From contig PLRS01000071.1 in the NCBI GenBank assembly GCA_003164035.1, forward strand, positions 62,001 to 126,000: DNA of 64,000 bases, given 5' to 3'. Below are positions 15,839-23,659 of the stretch, piece by piece (within the stretch, counting starts at the first letter, position 1; each line of letters starts with the position of its first letter). Source of the stretch: Bryobacterales bacterium. Lineage in GTDB: Bacteria > Acidobacteriota > Terriglobia > Bryobacterales > Bryobacteraceae. The notes beneath the pieces are model-generated. The model was not told the origin of the DNA. It worked only from the letters and a program-made list of their open reading frames with translations, and ran no database searches. The position numbers were made by a program, and so were the translations under genes.

Positions 15839-16827
15839 AGAAGATCGCTTTGCTGTTCCCGCTGCTGGCCTCGGTGCCGCTCATGGCGGAAGTTTCGGGC
15901 GCGGTCGTCAACCGCACCACCGCCCAGCCGCAAGTCGGCGCCACCGTTACGCTGTATAAGTTCGGGCAGGGAGGCATGGAGCCGGTAGCCTCGTCGAAGA
16001 CCGACGCCGCCGGCGCTTTTCGCATCGACGCCACGGCCGGCGGGCAGGGTCCGTCGATGGTGCGGGTCGAAGTCGACAAGGTCATCTACAACCATATGTG
16101 TCCGCCCGGCACTCCCACCACCGGCATCGCGGTCGACGTGTACAACGCCTCCAAACGCCAGCCGCCCGAGGTGAAAGTCTCCAAGCATATGATTCTGTTT
16201 CAGCCCGGCGGCGGGCGGATGACGGTGAGTGAAACCTATCTGGTGGAAAATACCGGTAAGATCACCTGGTTCGACCCGGCTGCGGGAACGCTGCCTTTCT
16301 ACCTGCCGGCGGCAGCGGCGGGTAAGGTGGAGATCAGCGCTACCGCTCCGGACGGAATGGCCGTGCCGGCTCCTTCGGCCAAGACCGCGCGCGCCGATAC
16401 CTACGCCGCCAAATTCGAAATCAAACCCGGCGAAACGCGGCTCGACCTGAATTACGCGGTGCCCTATACGGAGGGCGCCGCGTATGCCGGCCGGGTGGCG
16501 ACTGCCGACGAGAACACGTACCTGATCGCGCCTAAGGGCGTGACGCTCGATGCCCAGGGGCTGCAGGACCTGGGCGCCGAACCCCGCACCCAGGCGCACA
16601 TCTACGGCCTGAACGCGGCCGCCTACAGCGTAAAGCTGACCGGAGCGGTGGAAGAAGCCGCTGCCGCACCAGCCGCCGACGACAGCTCGGCCCAGCCGGA
16701 TTCCGGCCCCGAGATCGAGCCGATCATGCCGCGCATTTATTCGCGGGCGGGCTTGATTCTGGGCCTCGCGCTGGGCATCCTGACCCTGGGTTTCGCTCTG
16801 CTCTATCGCGCCCAGGGCAACGCATGA
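15835..16827 (+). CDS. Unnamed ccm-operon membrane protein with carboxypeptidase-regulatory-like domain
   Basis: A 330-residue protein, start ATG 15835 (MKKIALLFPLLASVPLMA, a signal peptide). Residues about 20-80 (VSGAVVNRTTAQPQVGATVT, then TDAAGAFRID) are a carboxypeptidase-regulatory / CnaB-like beta sandwich. The middle (SETYLVENTGKITW and ADTYAAKFEIKPGETRLDLN) is a further beta-rich domain. A C-terminal helix (AGLILGLALGILTLGFALLY) anchors it, so most of it faces the periplasm. It overlaps ccmI-like and ccmA by four bases each, so it is locked into the ccm operon. I know of no named Ccm protein with this layout. Confidence 0.8.
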   Translation: MKKIALLFPLLASVPLMAEVSGAVVNRTTAQPQVGATVTLYKFGQGGMEPVASSKTDAAGAFRIDATAGGQGPSMVRVEVDKVIYNHMCPPGTPTTGIAVDVYNASKRQPPEVKVSKHMILFQPGGGRMTVSETYLVENTGKITWFDPAAGTLPFYLPAAAAGKVEISATAPDGMAVPAPSAKTARADTYAAKFEIKPGETRLDLNYAVPYTEGAAYAGRVATADENTYLIAPKGVTLDAQGLQDLGAEPRTQAHIYGLNAAAYSVKLTGAVEEAAAAPAADDSSAQPDSGPEIEPIMPRIYSRAGLILGLALGILTLGFALLYRAQGNA

Positions 16828-17522
16828 GCGCGGTTGCCGTAGAGGGCGTCTGGAAGTTCTACGGCGACTATCCGGCCCTGCGCAATATCCGCTTCGAAGT
16901 CGAACCCGGCGCCTGCCTGGCTCTGATCGGGCGCAATGGGGCGGGGAAGACTACGTTGCTGCGCATCGTGGCGGGGTTTTCGCGGCCCGGTAAAGGCGAA
17001 GTCAAGATTTTCGGTGCGCCGCCTCGCGATACCGCGGCGCGCCGGCGGATCGGCTTCATCGGCCACGGCATTTCGGTTTACGACGAGCTGAGCGCACTCG
17101 AAAACCTGATGCTGTACGCGCGCCTGTACGCGCTGGAAGATCCGCGGCGCGCGGCGCTGGAGTGGCTGGAGCGCACGGGTCTGGAGCGGTCGGCCAACGG
17201 CCTGGTGCGCGAATTTTCGCGCGGCATGCGCCAGCGCCTGGCCGTAGCCCGCGCCTTCCTGCACGATCCGAAGGTGCTGCTGCTGGACGAGCCGTTCACC
17301 GCGCTCGACGACCGCGCCATCGCCGTGCTGCAGCGTCTGCTGCGTGAGGCCCTGGCGGCCGGAAAGACCGTCGTGATGTCGACTCACCAGTTGCGCGAAG
17401 CCATGGAACTGGCAACTCATGTAGCGCTGATCAATCGCGGGCAAGTGGCGTTTCACGGCGAGGCGACGTCCGAAATGGCAGCCGACCCGTCGCTGATCTA
17501 TGCCCGCTACGGGGAAGCCTGA
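16824..17522 (+). CDS. ccmA: CcmA, ATPase of the CcmAB haem-chaperone release transporter
   Basis: A 232-residue ABC ATPase. Walker A is GRNGAGKTTL, the signature is FSRGMRQRLAVARA, and Walker B is VLLLDEPFTALD, followed by the switch His in MSTHQ. It powers release of holo-CcmE from CcmC in the classical system. ATGA overlap with the gene upstream and TGATG overlap with ccmB downstream. The direct coupling to ccmB supports the CcmA call over a generic ABC ATPase. Confidence 0.92.
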   Translation: MSAVAVEGVWKFYGDYPALRNIRFEVEPGACLALIGRNGAGKTTLLRIVAGFSRPGKGEVKIFGAPPRDTAARRRIGFIGHGISVYDELSALENLMLYARLYALEDPRRAALEWLERTGLERSANGLVREFSRGMRQRLAVARAFLHDPKVLLLDEPFTALDDRAIAVLQRLLREALAAGKTVVMSTHQLREAMELATHVALINRGQVAFHGEATSEMAADPSLIYARYGEA

Positions 17523-18202
17523 TGAGGTTCTTCCGCGACGTCTGGGTGATCGCGCTGAAAGACCTGCGCGCCGAATTCCGCACCAAGGAAGCCGTCAACG
17601 CGTCGCTGGCCTTTGCCCTGGTGATCCTGCTGATTTTCAGCTTTGCCTTCGACGCGCAGGAAGATACGACCCGCGAAATCTCGGGCGGCCTGCTCTGGAT
17701 CGCCTTCGCTTTCGCCGGCACGCTGATTCTGAACCGCAGCTTCGCGCGCGAGATTCCCAACGATTGCCTGGACGCGCTAATTGCCTCGCCCGTCTCCGGC
17801 GCGGCGCTGTTCCTAGGCAAAGCCATCGCCAATTACGTTTTGCTGCTGGGCATGGAGCTGGTTTCGCTGCCGGTCTTCAGCGTGTTCTACAACGTGCGCT
17901 GGATGGGCCAATACGGCTGGCTCGCGCTGGTATTCCTATTGGGCACCTGGGCGATCACCGTAATTGGCACCATGACTAGCGCGCTGACGGTGAATATCCG
18001 CCTGAGGGAAGTCATGCTGCCGATGCTGACTTATCCCATTCTGGTGCCGGCGCTGCTGGGCGCCATGCAGTTGAGCATGCAATTGATGGCAGGTAACCCG
18101 ATCGGGCCGGAGAACGAAAGCTGGCTCAAAATGCTGATCGGGTTCGATGTGATTTATACCGCGGTGTCGCTGGTGCTGGTGGAGACGGTGCTGGTGGGGT
18201 AG
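17522..18202 (+). CDS. ccmB: CcmB, membrane subunit of the CcmAB transporter
   Basis: A 226-residue integral membrane protein with about six helices. FFRDVWVIALKDLRAEFRTK is the characteristic amphipathic N-terminus, and FAGTLILNRSFAREIPNDCL and ASPVSGAALFLGKAIANYVL are family blocks. Start ATG overlaps the ccmA stop. In most genomes ccmC and ccmD follow; here an unrelated gene begins 82 bases later, so this operon has no ccmC. Confidence 0.93.
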   Translation: MRFFRDVWVIALKDLRAEFRTKEAVNASLAFALVILLIFSFAFDAQEDTTREISGGLLWIAFAFAGTLILNRSFAREIPNDCLDALIASPVSGAALFLGKAIANYVLLLGMELVSLPVFSVFYNVRWMGQYGWLALVFLLGTWAITVIGTMTSALTVNIRLREVMLPMLTYPILVPALLGAMQLSMQLMAGNPIGPENESWLKMLIGFDVIYTAVSLVLVETVLVG

Positions 18203-18284
18203 GAAGGGTCCGATTGCCGGCACTCCCGCTCCCTCGCCCCCCGTATCGTGACAGCATGGATGTGGTAGATTAACCAGGCACCGC

Positions 18285-18821
18285 ATGATTACTCTTCGGC
18301 CCACAAATCTGCACTGGATAGGCGGCTCAACTGACGATTCGGCAGATCTGTGCGCGCACTCCGGCGTGGAGTTCAGTATCGGGGAGTCGGTTTTGGTAAA
18401 GCCAGGCGACGGCGAATGGACCGTCAGTGCGGCTGCGCTGTACCTGCTGCGGACCTTATCACAACCGCACACGAAGCTGCAGCCGATAGCAGAACATCTG
18501 TTCCCTTGTTGCGGCAATGGCATCTTCGAGGTCGAAGGTCAGGACGACGTGCAGATCGTCGGATGTAACTCCGGGATAGATTTCGAGGTCGTGCAGATTG
18601 ATGACGAGGTCCTTTTGACCGCGAAAGATGGGGACCAGCACCGAGTTACCGTTTCCGACTGGAGAAGGGCCGTGTACGAGTTTTCCGATGCCGTCCGAGC
18701 ATTTTACGCCGCCTCACCACCAAAGGAGCCAGAAGACGATTGGGAACAGAGGAGTTTTCGAAAGTTCCTGTCGGAATGGTCGCGGCGTCGGCTGCTGGCC
18801 GAGGATCGTCTGGAGGGTTGA
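18285..18821 (+). CDS. Hypothetical protein, 178 aa
   Basis: A soluble acidic protein with no membrane segment. N-terminal LRPTNLHWIGGSTDDSADLC is followed by beta-rich GDGEWTVSAAALYLLRTLSQ and QHRVTVSDWRRAVYEFSDAV, ending in a charged helix. The layout resembles small immunity or SMI-like proteins, but I do not recognise the family. It sits 82 bases after ccmB and converges on the coiled-coil gene. Codon use looks less biased than in neighbours, which suggests accessory DNA. Confidence 0.7.
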   Translation: MITLRPTNLHWIGGSTDDSADLCAHSGVEFSIGESVLVKPGDGEWTVSAAALYLLRTLSQPHTKLQPIAEHLFPCCGNGIFEVEGQDDVQIVGCNSGIDFEVVQIDDEVLLTAKDGDQHRVTVSDWRRAVYEFSDAVRAFYAASPPKEPEDDWEQRSFRKFLSEWSRRRLLAEDRLEG

Positions 18822-18850
18822 AAAACCGGCTGTCGAGCCTTGACTCGGAC

Positions 18851-19174
18851 CTAGTGGCGTGGCGGTTGGCTGGCGATGAACTGACCGATGGCCGATACCA
18901 GCGCTGCCACGCGGGCGTCGAGTTCGGCGCCGGATTGACGTTGGCGGGCGCTGAGCTCGGCGTCGGCTTGACGCAGGCGCTCGTGTTCGGCGCGATTCTC
19001 CTCTGCCATTTGCGCGACGGTGCCGGCGAGTTTGTGGGTCGTGGTGGCGAGGGCGTCGATCTGGCGCTGGGTGTCGCGCCAGAGTGCCTTGTACTCCTCG
19101 CGGTCCTTTTCGCGCTGCTCGGCAATGCCCGCGGTGACGTGCTCGATGCGGGCAAAGCGTTCTTCCAGGGTCAT
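18851..19174 (-). CDS. Small coiled-coil protein of unknown function
   Basis: A 107-residue protein, almost wholly heptad-rich (EERFARIEHVTAGIAEQREK onward), Gln/Glu/Ala rich, with no signal peptide. The C-terminal segment ALVSAIGQFIASQPP is mildly hydrophobic. Such short coiled-coil proteins are commonly multicopy in large acidobacterial genomes. It converges with the 178-aa gene upstream. No function can be assigned. Confidence 0.7.
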   Translation of the reverse strand: MTLEERFARIEHVTAGIAEQREKDREEYKALWRDTQRQIDALATTTHKLAGTVAQMAEENRAEHERLRQADAELSARQRQSGAELDARVAALVSAIGQFIASQPPRH

Positions 19175-19227
19175 GCTTCCTTCAGTTTAGCTGAATCCAC
19201 CGCGGGAACCGGCTTGCAGGCGAAAAC

Positions 19228-19360
19228 GGGGTGCTTAACCGATTTGGGGATTTCGCAGTATAGCCGCGACAAACCGCTCCCTCGCGGCCGCGGCTCGGTA
19301 AGTAGCTGCAAACACACAGTGCCCCTAACCGAGCCGCGACCGCGAGGGAGCGGTTTCCCC
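19228..19360. repeat. Palindromic dispersed element, family A, copy 4
   Basis: Outer arm GGGTGCTTAACCGATTTGGG. Inner arms AACCGCTCCCTCGCGGCCGC and CCGCGACCGCGAGGGAGCGG, with loop GTAGCTGCAAACACAC. Lies between two minus-strand genes. Confidence 0.9.
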
Positions 19361-19394
19361 TGCCCAAACTGCGAACGCCTGTTCCACGAGACGC

Positions 19395-20333
19395 CTACAT
19401 CTTGCGCATGGTGCGGTGCTTGGAACCGCTCGAACCGGGGGCGAGCAATTGCTGGAACTGCGATTCGGGCAGGCTGATGGTGAGGACCAGCGTGGCGCCG
19501 GATGTCTTGATCGTCAGGCCGGAGGCTAGCGTGGCGGCCGAAGTGTTGGTGGTGGATTGCATTTGGGCCATATTGACCAGCAATTGCAGCAGGCTGGCCA
19601 GAGTGCTGGCGTCCTGGGCGTTATCCGCCTGGGCAGTCACGCCGGCCGTCACCACGGTTCCAAACTTGACGCCGCCGAAGGCGGACTGGATCGATTTCGC
19701 GGCATTTTCGAGCCCGGCGGCGGTTCCCGTTGCCGTACCAGCCGGGTGCAGCGAGGCGGGGGGTACGCTGCAGATGAACCAGGCATCGTTGGCACCGCTC
19801 AATTGATTGGCTTGAGTTACCAGGCCGGCCGGCAAGACGGAAGCCGCGTTCAGACGGTCGATCGCCGCCTTTACGTCCGCCAGGTCTCCGGCGGCAACCA
19901 CAGCGGCGCTCAGAAAGGCGGTGCCGTGCGTTTGTTTGGGGTCTTCGAGAATGGTGACTCCGTTATAGGTTTCGGTCGCGGCTCCGTGCGCGGTGGCAAA
20001 AGCGACGATGGTGGAGGCGTCGAACGTTCCGGTCGCCAGCGCCAGGCCAGCTTTGGCGGCACCGTTGGAGGCCACCAGCAACTCGTTGACATCCTTGCGC
20101 GGATCGAAACCGGTGAGGGTGACCAGTTGCTGCATTTGCGCATCGTTCGTCGCCAGTCGTCCCAGAACGTACTGGCCGAAGGGGGTGGTTTCGGCTTGGG
20201 TAACGTTCACACCCGCCAGCACCACGGCGTCGGGCATGACCAGGTTCAGAAGCCGGGGATCGACTGCCGGCAGAGTGGGGCAAAACCCCGCGGCCAGCGC
20301 CATTGCAGTAAGAATTCGCGATGTCATAACCAC
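19395..20333 (-). CDS. Secreted protein of unknown function
   Basis: A 312-residue protein with a signal peptide (ILTAMALAAGFCPTLPA). It starts at GTG 20333 with GGAGG nine bases before; ATG 20327 is an alternative. The mature part is Ala/Thr/Val rich with repeating units such as DPRLLNLVMPDAVVLAGVNV and AAGDLADVKAAIDRLNAASV, suggesting a repetitive alpha/beta fold. The basic tail KHRTMRKM is odd for an exported protein. Proteins of this type are frequent in Bryobacterales-like genomes. I recognise no catalytic motif. Confidence 0.72.
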   Translation of the reverse strand: MVMTSRILTAMALAAGFCPTLPAVDPRLLNLVMPDAVVLAGVNVTQAETTPFGQYVLGRLATNDAQMQQLVTLTGFDPRKDVNELLVASNGAAKAGLALATGTFDASTIVAFATAHGAATETYNGVTILEDPKQTHGTAFLSAAVVAAGDLADVKAAIDRLNAASVLPAGLVTQANQLSGANDAWFICSVPPASLHPAGTATGTAAGLENAAKSIQSAFGGVKFGTVVTAGVTAQADNAQDASTLASLLQLLVNMAQMQSTTNTSAATLASGLTIKTSGATLVLTISLPESQFQQLLAPGSSGSKHRTMRKM

Positions 20334-20395
20334 CTGGACGGCCCTCCGTCTCCTTTATTAACGCGAACGGCGGGGGGAAGTTCCAGCGGGGTGAT

Positions 20396-21160
20396 ATGTG
20401 GACGGGAAGCCACCTGTCGCATAATGGACTAATTGTGCTCTGGCACCTGGTGTTCGAATCGGCCGCTTACTTCGTTGCCTTCCGGCTCTATCTTTCGGTG
20501 CGCCGGAGGGGCGGCGATTTCCTCGATACCCACACGCGGTGGAGTATTGTGCTGGCGGCCATCGCGGGGGCGGCTATCGGCTCGAAGGTGCTCTTCTGGG
20601 CGGAAGACCCCGTGCGCACGCTGCATAACGGGACCAATCTCGAATACCTGCTGGGGGGTAAGACGGTGGTGGGTGCGATCCTGGGCGGCACGCTGGCGGT
20701 GGAGTGGATGAAACGCCGGCTTCGCGTTGCCCGGCGGACCGGGGATCTGTTCGCCGTGCCGCTCGCCATCGGCATCGCGATCGGGCGAATCGGCTGCACC
20801 CTGGCGGGCGTCCATGACGACACCCACGGCGTCGCGACGGCCCTGCCGTGGGGCATCGATTTCGGCGATGGCATCCGCCGCCATCCGGTGCAACTCTACG
20901 AGAGCGCCGCCATGGTGCTGCTGGCGCTGGGGTTGCGGCGCATCGGGCCGCCGCGATTCGCCGAAGGCGACCGTTTTCGGGTGTTTCTACTGGCCTATTG
21001 CGGATGGCGCGTGCTGATCGACTTTCTCAAGCCCGGCGTGCGCTTTCTGGGACTGACCGCTCTGCAGTGGTGCTCGCTGGCGGCGATGCTCTGGTATACA
21101 AAGGATCTGGTGCGCATGCTGCAACGTAGCGCCTGGAGGAGCGAGGTGGTCCATGTCTGA
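20396..21160 (+). CDS. Divergent prolipoprotein diacylglyceryl transferase (Lgt)-like membrane enzyme
   Basis: A 254-residue polytopic protein with the Lgt fold signatures GIAIGRIGCTLAGVHDD and RRHPVQLYES. True Lgt moves diacylglycerol from phosphatidylglycerol to lipoprotein cysteines. Two residues needed in E. coli Lgt appear changed. The Asn in GRxGNF is Cys (GRIGC), and the His of SFHGG is Val (KTVVGAILGG). So it probably does a related lipid reaction, not normal lipoprotein modification. GCGGGGTGAT precedes the ATG. It overlaps the Tes-like radical SAM gene by eight bases, which points to a shared lipid pathway. Confidence 0.82.
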   Translation: MWTGSHLSHNGLIVLWHLVFESAAYFVAFRLYLSVRRRGGDFLDTHTRWSIVLAAIAGAAIGSKVLFWAEDPVRTLHNGTNLEYLLGGKTVVGAILGGTLAVEWMKRRLRVARRTGDLFAVPLAIGIAIGRIGCTLAGVHDDTHGVATALPWGIDFGDGIRRHPVQLYESAAMVLLALGLRRIGPPRFAEGDRFRVFLLAYCGWRVLIDFLKPGVRFLGLTALQWCSLAAMLWYTKDLVRMLQRSAWRSEVVHV

Positions 21161-22589
21161 CCGGGTTCGTCCCTACCTGTTTTACGATACGGCCATTTCC
21201 ATCTGCTCCACTTGTTACCGGCGCGCGGAAGGCAAGATCGTTTTCGAGGACGGCTGCGTTTACCTTTTGAAGCGCTGCCCGGTTCACGGCCCGGAACGCG
21301 TGCTGATGGCCGACGACATCGATTATTACCGCCGCTCGCGCGAGATTTTTCTGAAGGCGCCGGAGATGCCGCGGCACTACAACACGCCAGTGCGGTGGGA
21401 CTGCCCTTACGACTGCGGCCTCTGTACCGACCACGAACAGCATTCGTGCCTGACGCTGATCGAGATCACCGACCACTGTAACCTGGAATGCCCCGTCTGC
21501 TACGCCGCCAGCGGCCCGTCTCGGCCCCAATACCGCTCGCTGGAGCAAATCGCGGCCATGCTCGACGCGGTGGTCGGCAACGAAGGCGAGCCCGACGTGG
21601 TGCAGATTTCCGGCGGCGAGCCCACCCTTCACCCGGATTTCTTCGCCGTGCTGGATATGGCCCGCGAGCGCCCCATCCGGCACCTGATGCTCAATACCAA
21701 CGGCATCCGCATCGCTCGGGAGGATGGCTTCGCCGAGCGGCTGGCCGGCTACATGCCCGACTTCGAAATCTACCTGCAGTTCGATTCGCTGGAGGCCGGC
21801 CCGCTGATCGATCTGCGCGGCGCCGACCTGCGAAATATCCGCCAGCGCGCGATCGAGAAGCTGAACCGGCTAGGGCTTTCGACCACGCTGGTGGTGACTT
21901 TGAAGAAGGGTGTGAACGATGGCGAAATCGGGCGGATCATCGAGTGGGCGCTGGAGCAGCCGGCGGTCCGCGGCGTGGTTCTGCAGCCGGTGCAGGCGGC
22001 GGGACGGCATGAGAACTTCGACCCCGCGCGCGACCGGCTGACGCTGACGGAAGTGCGGCGGCGCATCCTGGAGCAGACCGCGATTTTCCGCGCCGAAGAT
22101 ATCATCCCCGTCCCCTGCCACCCGGATTCGCTGGCGATGGCATACGCGCTCAAGGCGGACGGCCGGGTGGTGCCGTTGACGGGCATGATCGGCCCCAAAG
22201 TGTTGATCGAAGGCGGCCGCAATACCATCGTCTACGAAGCGGACCGCGAGTTACACAAGCAGTTATTTCGCCTGTTTTCGACGAATCACTCGCCGCAATC
22301 GAGCGCCGTGACTCTGCGCGACCTGCTCTGTTGTCTGCCGCGGGTGGCGACTCCGGACGGCATCGACTACCGCAGCGTCTTTCGCGTGATCGTCATGCAA
22401 TTCATCGATGCCTGGGGCTTCGACGTACGCAGCGTCAAGAAGAGCTGCGTGCATATCGCCCACCCCGACGGGAAGCGCATCGTCCCGTTCGACACTTACA
22501 ATCTCTTTTACCGCGACGGCCTGGAGGAAACACTGCTGGCCGGATTGCGGCGGGAACGCGAGACATCGGAGAGACTATACAAACTATGA
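21153..22589 (+). CDS. Radical SAM protein of the tetraether lipid synthase (Tes)-like group
   Basis: A 478-residue iron-sulfur enzyme. Cysteines in order: CSTC (18, 21) plus C35 and C42, a rubredoxin-like set. CPYDCGLC (84-91) and C99 suit an auxiliary cluster. CNLECPVC (109-116) is the radical SAM CX3CX2C, followed by ISGGEPTLHP for SAM binding. The C-terminal block has SVKKSCVHIAHPDGKRI and FDTYNLFYRDG. This order matches what I know of Tes (M. jannaschii MJ0619), which joins lipid tails to make membrane-spanning tetraethers. Acidobacteria are known to make membrane-spanning iso-diabolic acid lipids. The radical SAM call is firm; Tes-like is recognition, not a search. Flanked by overlapping membrane-protein genes. 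Confidence 0.8.
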   Translation: MSDRVRPYLFYDTAISICSTCYRRAEGKIVFEDGCVYLLKRCPVHGPERVLMADDIDYYRRSREIFLKAPEMPRHYNTPVRWDCPYDCGLCTDHEQHSCLTLIEITDHCNLECPVCYAASGPSRPQYRSLEQIAAMLDAVVGNEGEPDVVQISGGEPTLHPDFFAVLDMARERPIRHLMLNTNGIRIAREDGFAERLAGYMPDFEIYLQFDSLEAGPLIDLRGADLRNIRQRAIEKLNRLGLSTTLVVTLKKGVNDGEIGRIIEWALEQPAVRGVVLQPVQAAGRHENFDPARDRLTLTEVRRRILEQTAIFRAEDIIPVPCHPDSLAMAYALKADGRVVPLTGMIGPKVLIEGGRNTIVYEADRELHKQLFRLFSTNHSPQSSAVTLRDLLCCLPRVATPDGIDYRSVFRVIVMQFIDAWGFDVRSVKKSCVHIAHPDGKRIVPFDTYNLFYRDGLEETLLAGLRRERETSERLYKL

Positions 22590-22855
22590 CTCCAGCGGCG
22601 CCGAACGACAGCATCGGGAGAGGCGTTCTGATCGCGGTGGCGTGGCAGGTGGGCGCCATCATCATTACCATTCCGCTGATGTGCACGATTTGGGGCGTGG
22701 TGCAGTGGGCCGCGCTGATCCCGGTGTACCTGTCCCAAAGAAAGAGAGGCTACCGGTTGGCCGCCAAGGGCCTGCTGATCACGGGATTTGTGGGAGTACT
22801 GCTGAATGCGACGTGCGCGGCGTTGATATTAGGGAACCTGGGGAATATGCACTGA
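22586..22855 (+). CDS. Small two-helix membrane protein coupled to the Tes-like gene
   Basis: An 89-residue protein starting at ATG 22586, overlapping the radical SAM stop by four bases (ATGA). Two hydrophobic segments (GVLIAVAWQVGAIIITIPLM and AAKGLLITGFVGVLLNATCA) are separated by a basic loop (SQRKRGYRL). No known domain. The position suggests a membrane partner for the lipid-modifying enzymes upstream. Confidence 0.75.
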   Translation: MTPAAPNDSIGRGVLIAVAWQVGAIIITIPLMCTIWGVVQWAALIPVYLSQRKRGYRLAAKGLLITGFVGVLLNATCAALILGNLGNMH

Positions 22856-22981
22856 AGCGGCGGCGGGGCAGGCAGTCCTGGCGGTAGCCGGTTTCTTAGG
22901 CGGCACTCGGCTGGCAGCAGAGACTCGCCCGCGCCACGAGACCGCACCAGATCCTCCGGTAGATTGCGCCCGTTCGCTATG

Positions 22982-23505
22982 TTATCCGGACTGGCCCGGT
23001 GCGGGATCGGATACCGCGGCGCCGTGGTGGCCGAACACATCAAAAAGCAGCGTCTTGAGACTGAGCAGCCAGACAGCGGCCAAATAAATGCGCCGTAGCC
23101 ATAGATTAGTCAAGCGCCGTGCGTACCGGCCTCCAAGCAGTGCGCCGGCAAATAAACCATCGAAAAAACGGCGACGCCGATAATTGCCGTCGAAACAACC
23201 AGCGGAACCACCTCGGATGGAATAACTAGCAGCAGCATTGCCCCTATTGCGGAGCCAAACAACGTCAGGACAATCAAAAGAGGCAAGCGCCGTCGATTCA
23301 CCATGGCTGCCCGGAGGAACGGTAAGGTGCCTCCGAGACTCAAGAAGGTAAGCCCGAACATGTTCGTTGCCACAGCCACCCGAGCATCGATTCCGAGCTG
23401 GAACATCACGGGTACGGTGATGACCGAAGTGCTTCCCGTGACCACGCTTATACCGCTTGTTACGAAAACAATGGCCACCAAAACGATCAACTGAATTCCC
23501 GTCAT
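22982..23505 (-). pseudogene. TauE/SafE-family permease, frameshifted and internally deleted
   Basis: The N-terminal part (from 23505) is a good TauE/SafE sulfite-exporter family half: VTGSTSVITVPVMFQLGIDA and ATNMFGLTFLSLGGTLPFLR, with helices. The frame ends at 23110. In another frame, about 23110-22982 encodes the family's end, GALLGGRYARRLTNLWLRRI with a last helix. The two parts total about 174 codons versus about 250 in the family, so a segment is missing as well as the frame shift near 23150. Probably non-functional, unless assembled wrongly. Confidence 0.75.
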
Positions 23506-23555
23506 AGCATTTGATTCTAACGGTTACGGTAGCGGGACGTAGGGGGGAAGTCTGG

Positions 23556-23580
23556 TGTCGAGACGACTCTCGACACGGCA
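23556..23580. repeat. Family B palindrome fragment
   Basis: GTGTCGAGACGACTCTCGACAC followed by GGCA, the core shared with the 62.1 kb element and related to the 14.8 kb element. Lies in the promoter region of hemW. Confidence 0.7.
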
Positions 23581-23659
23581 GGCCAGTGGCTCGCAATTGT
23601 CGGCGAAGTGCCTGGGTGGGCCTGGCGCCTCGGAGAGCGTTCGTGCCAGCCCGTTTACA

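Noticed and set aside
20440-20470. GTGTTCGAATC resembling a tRNA T-loop
   Set aside because: It lies inside the Lgt-like coding sequence and no acceptor, D or anticodon stems surround it.
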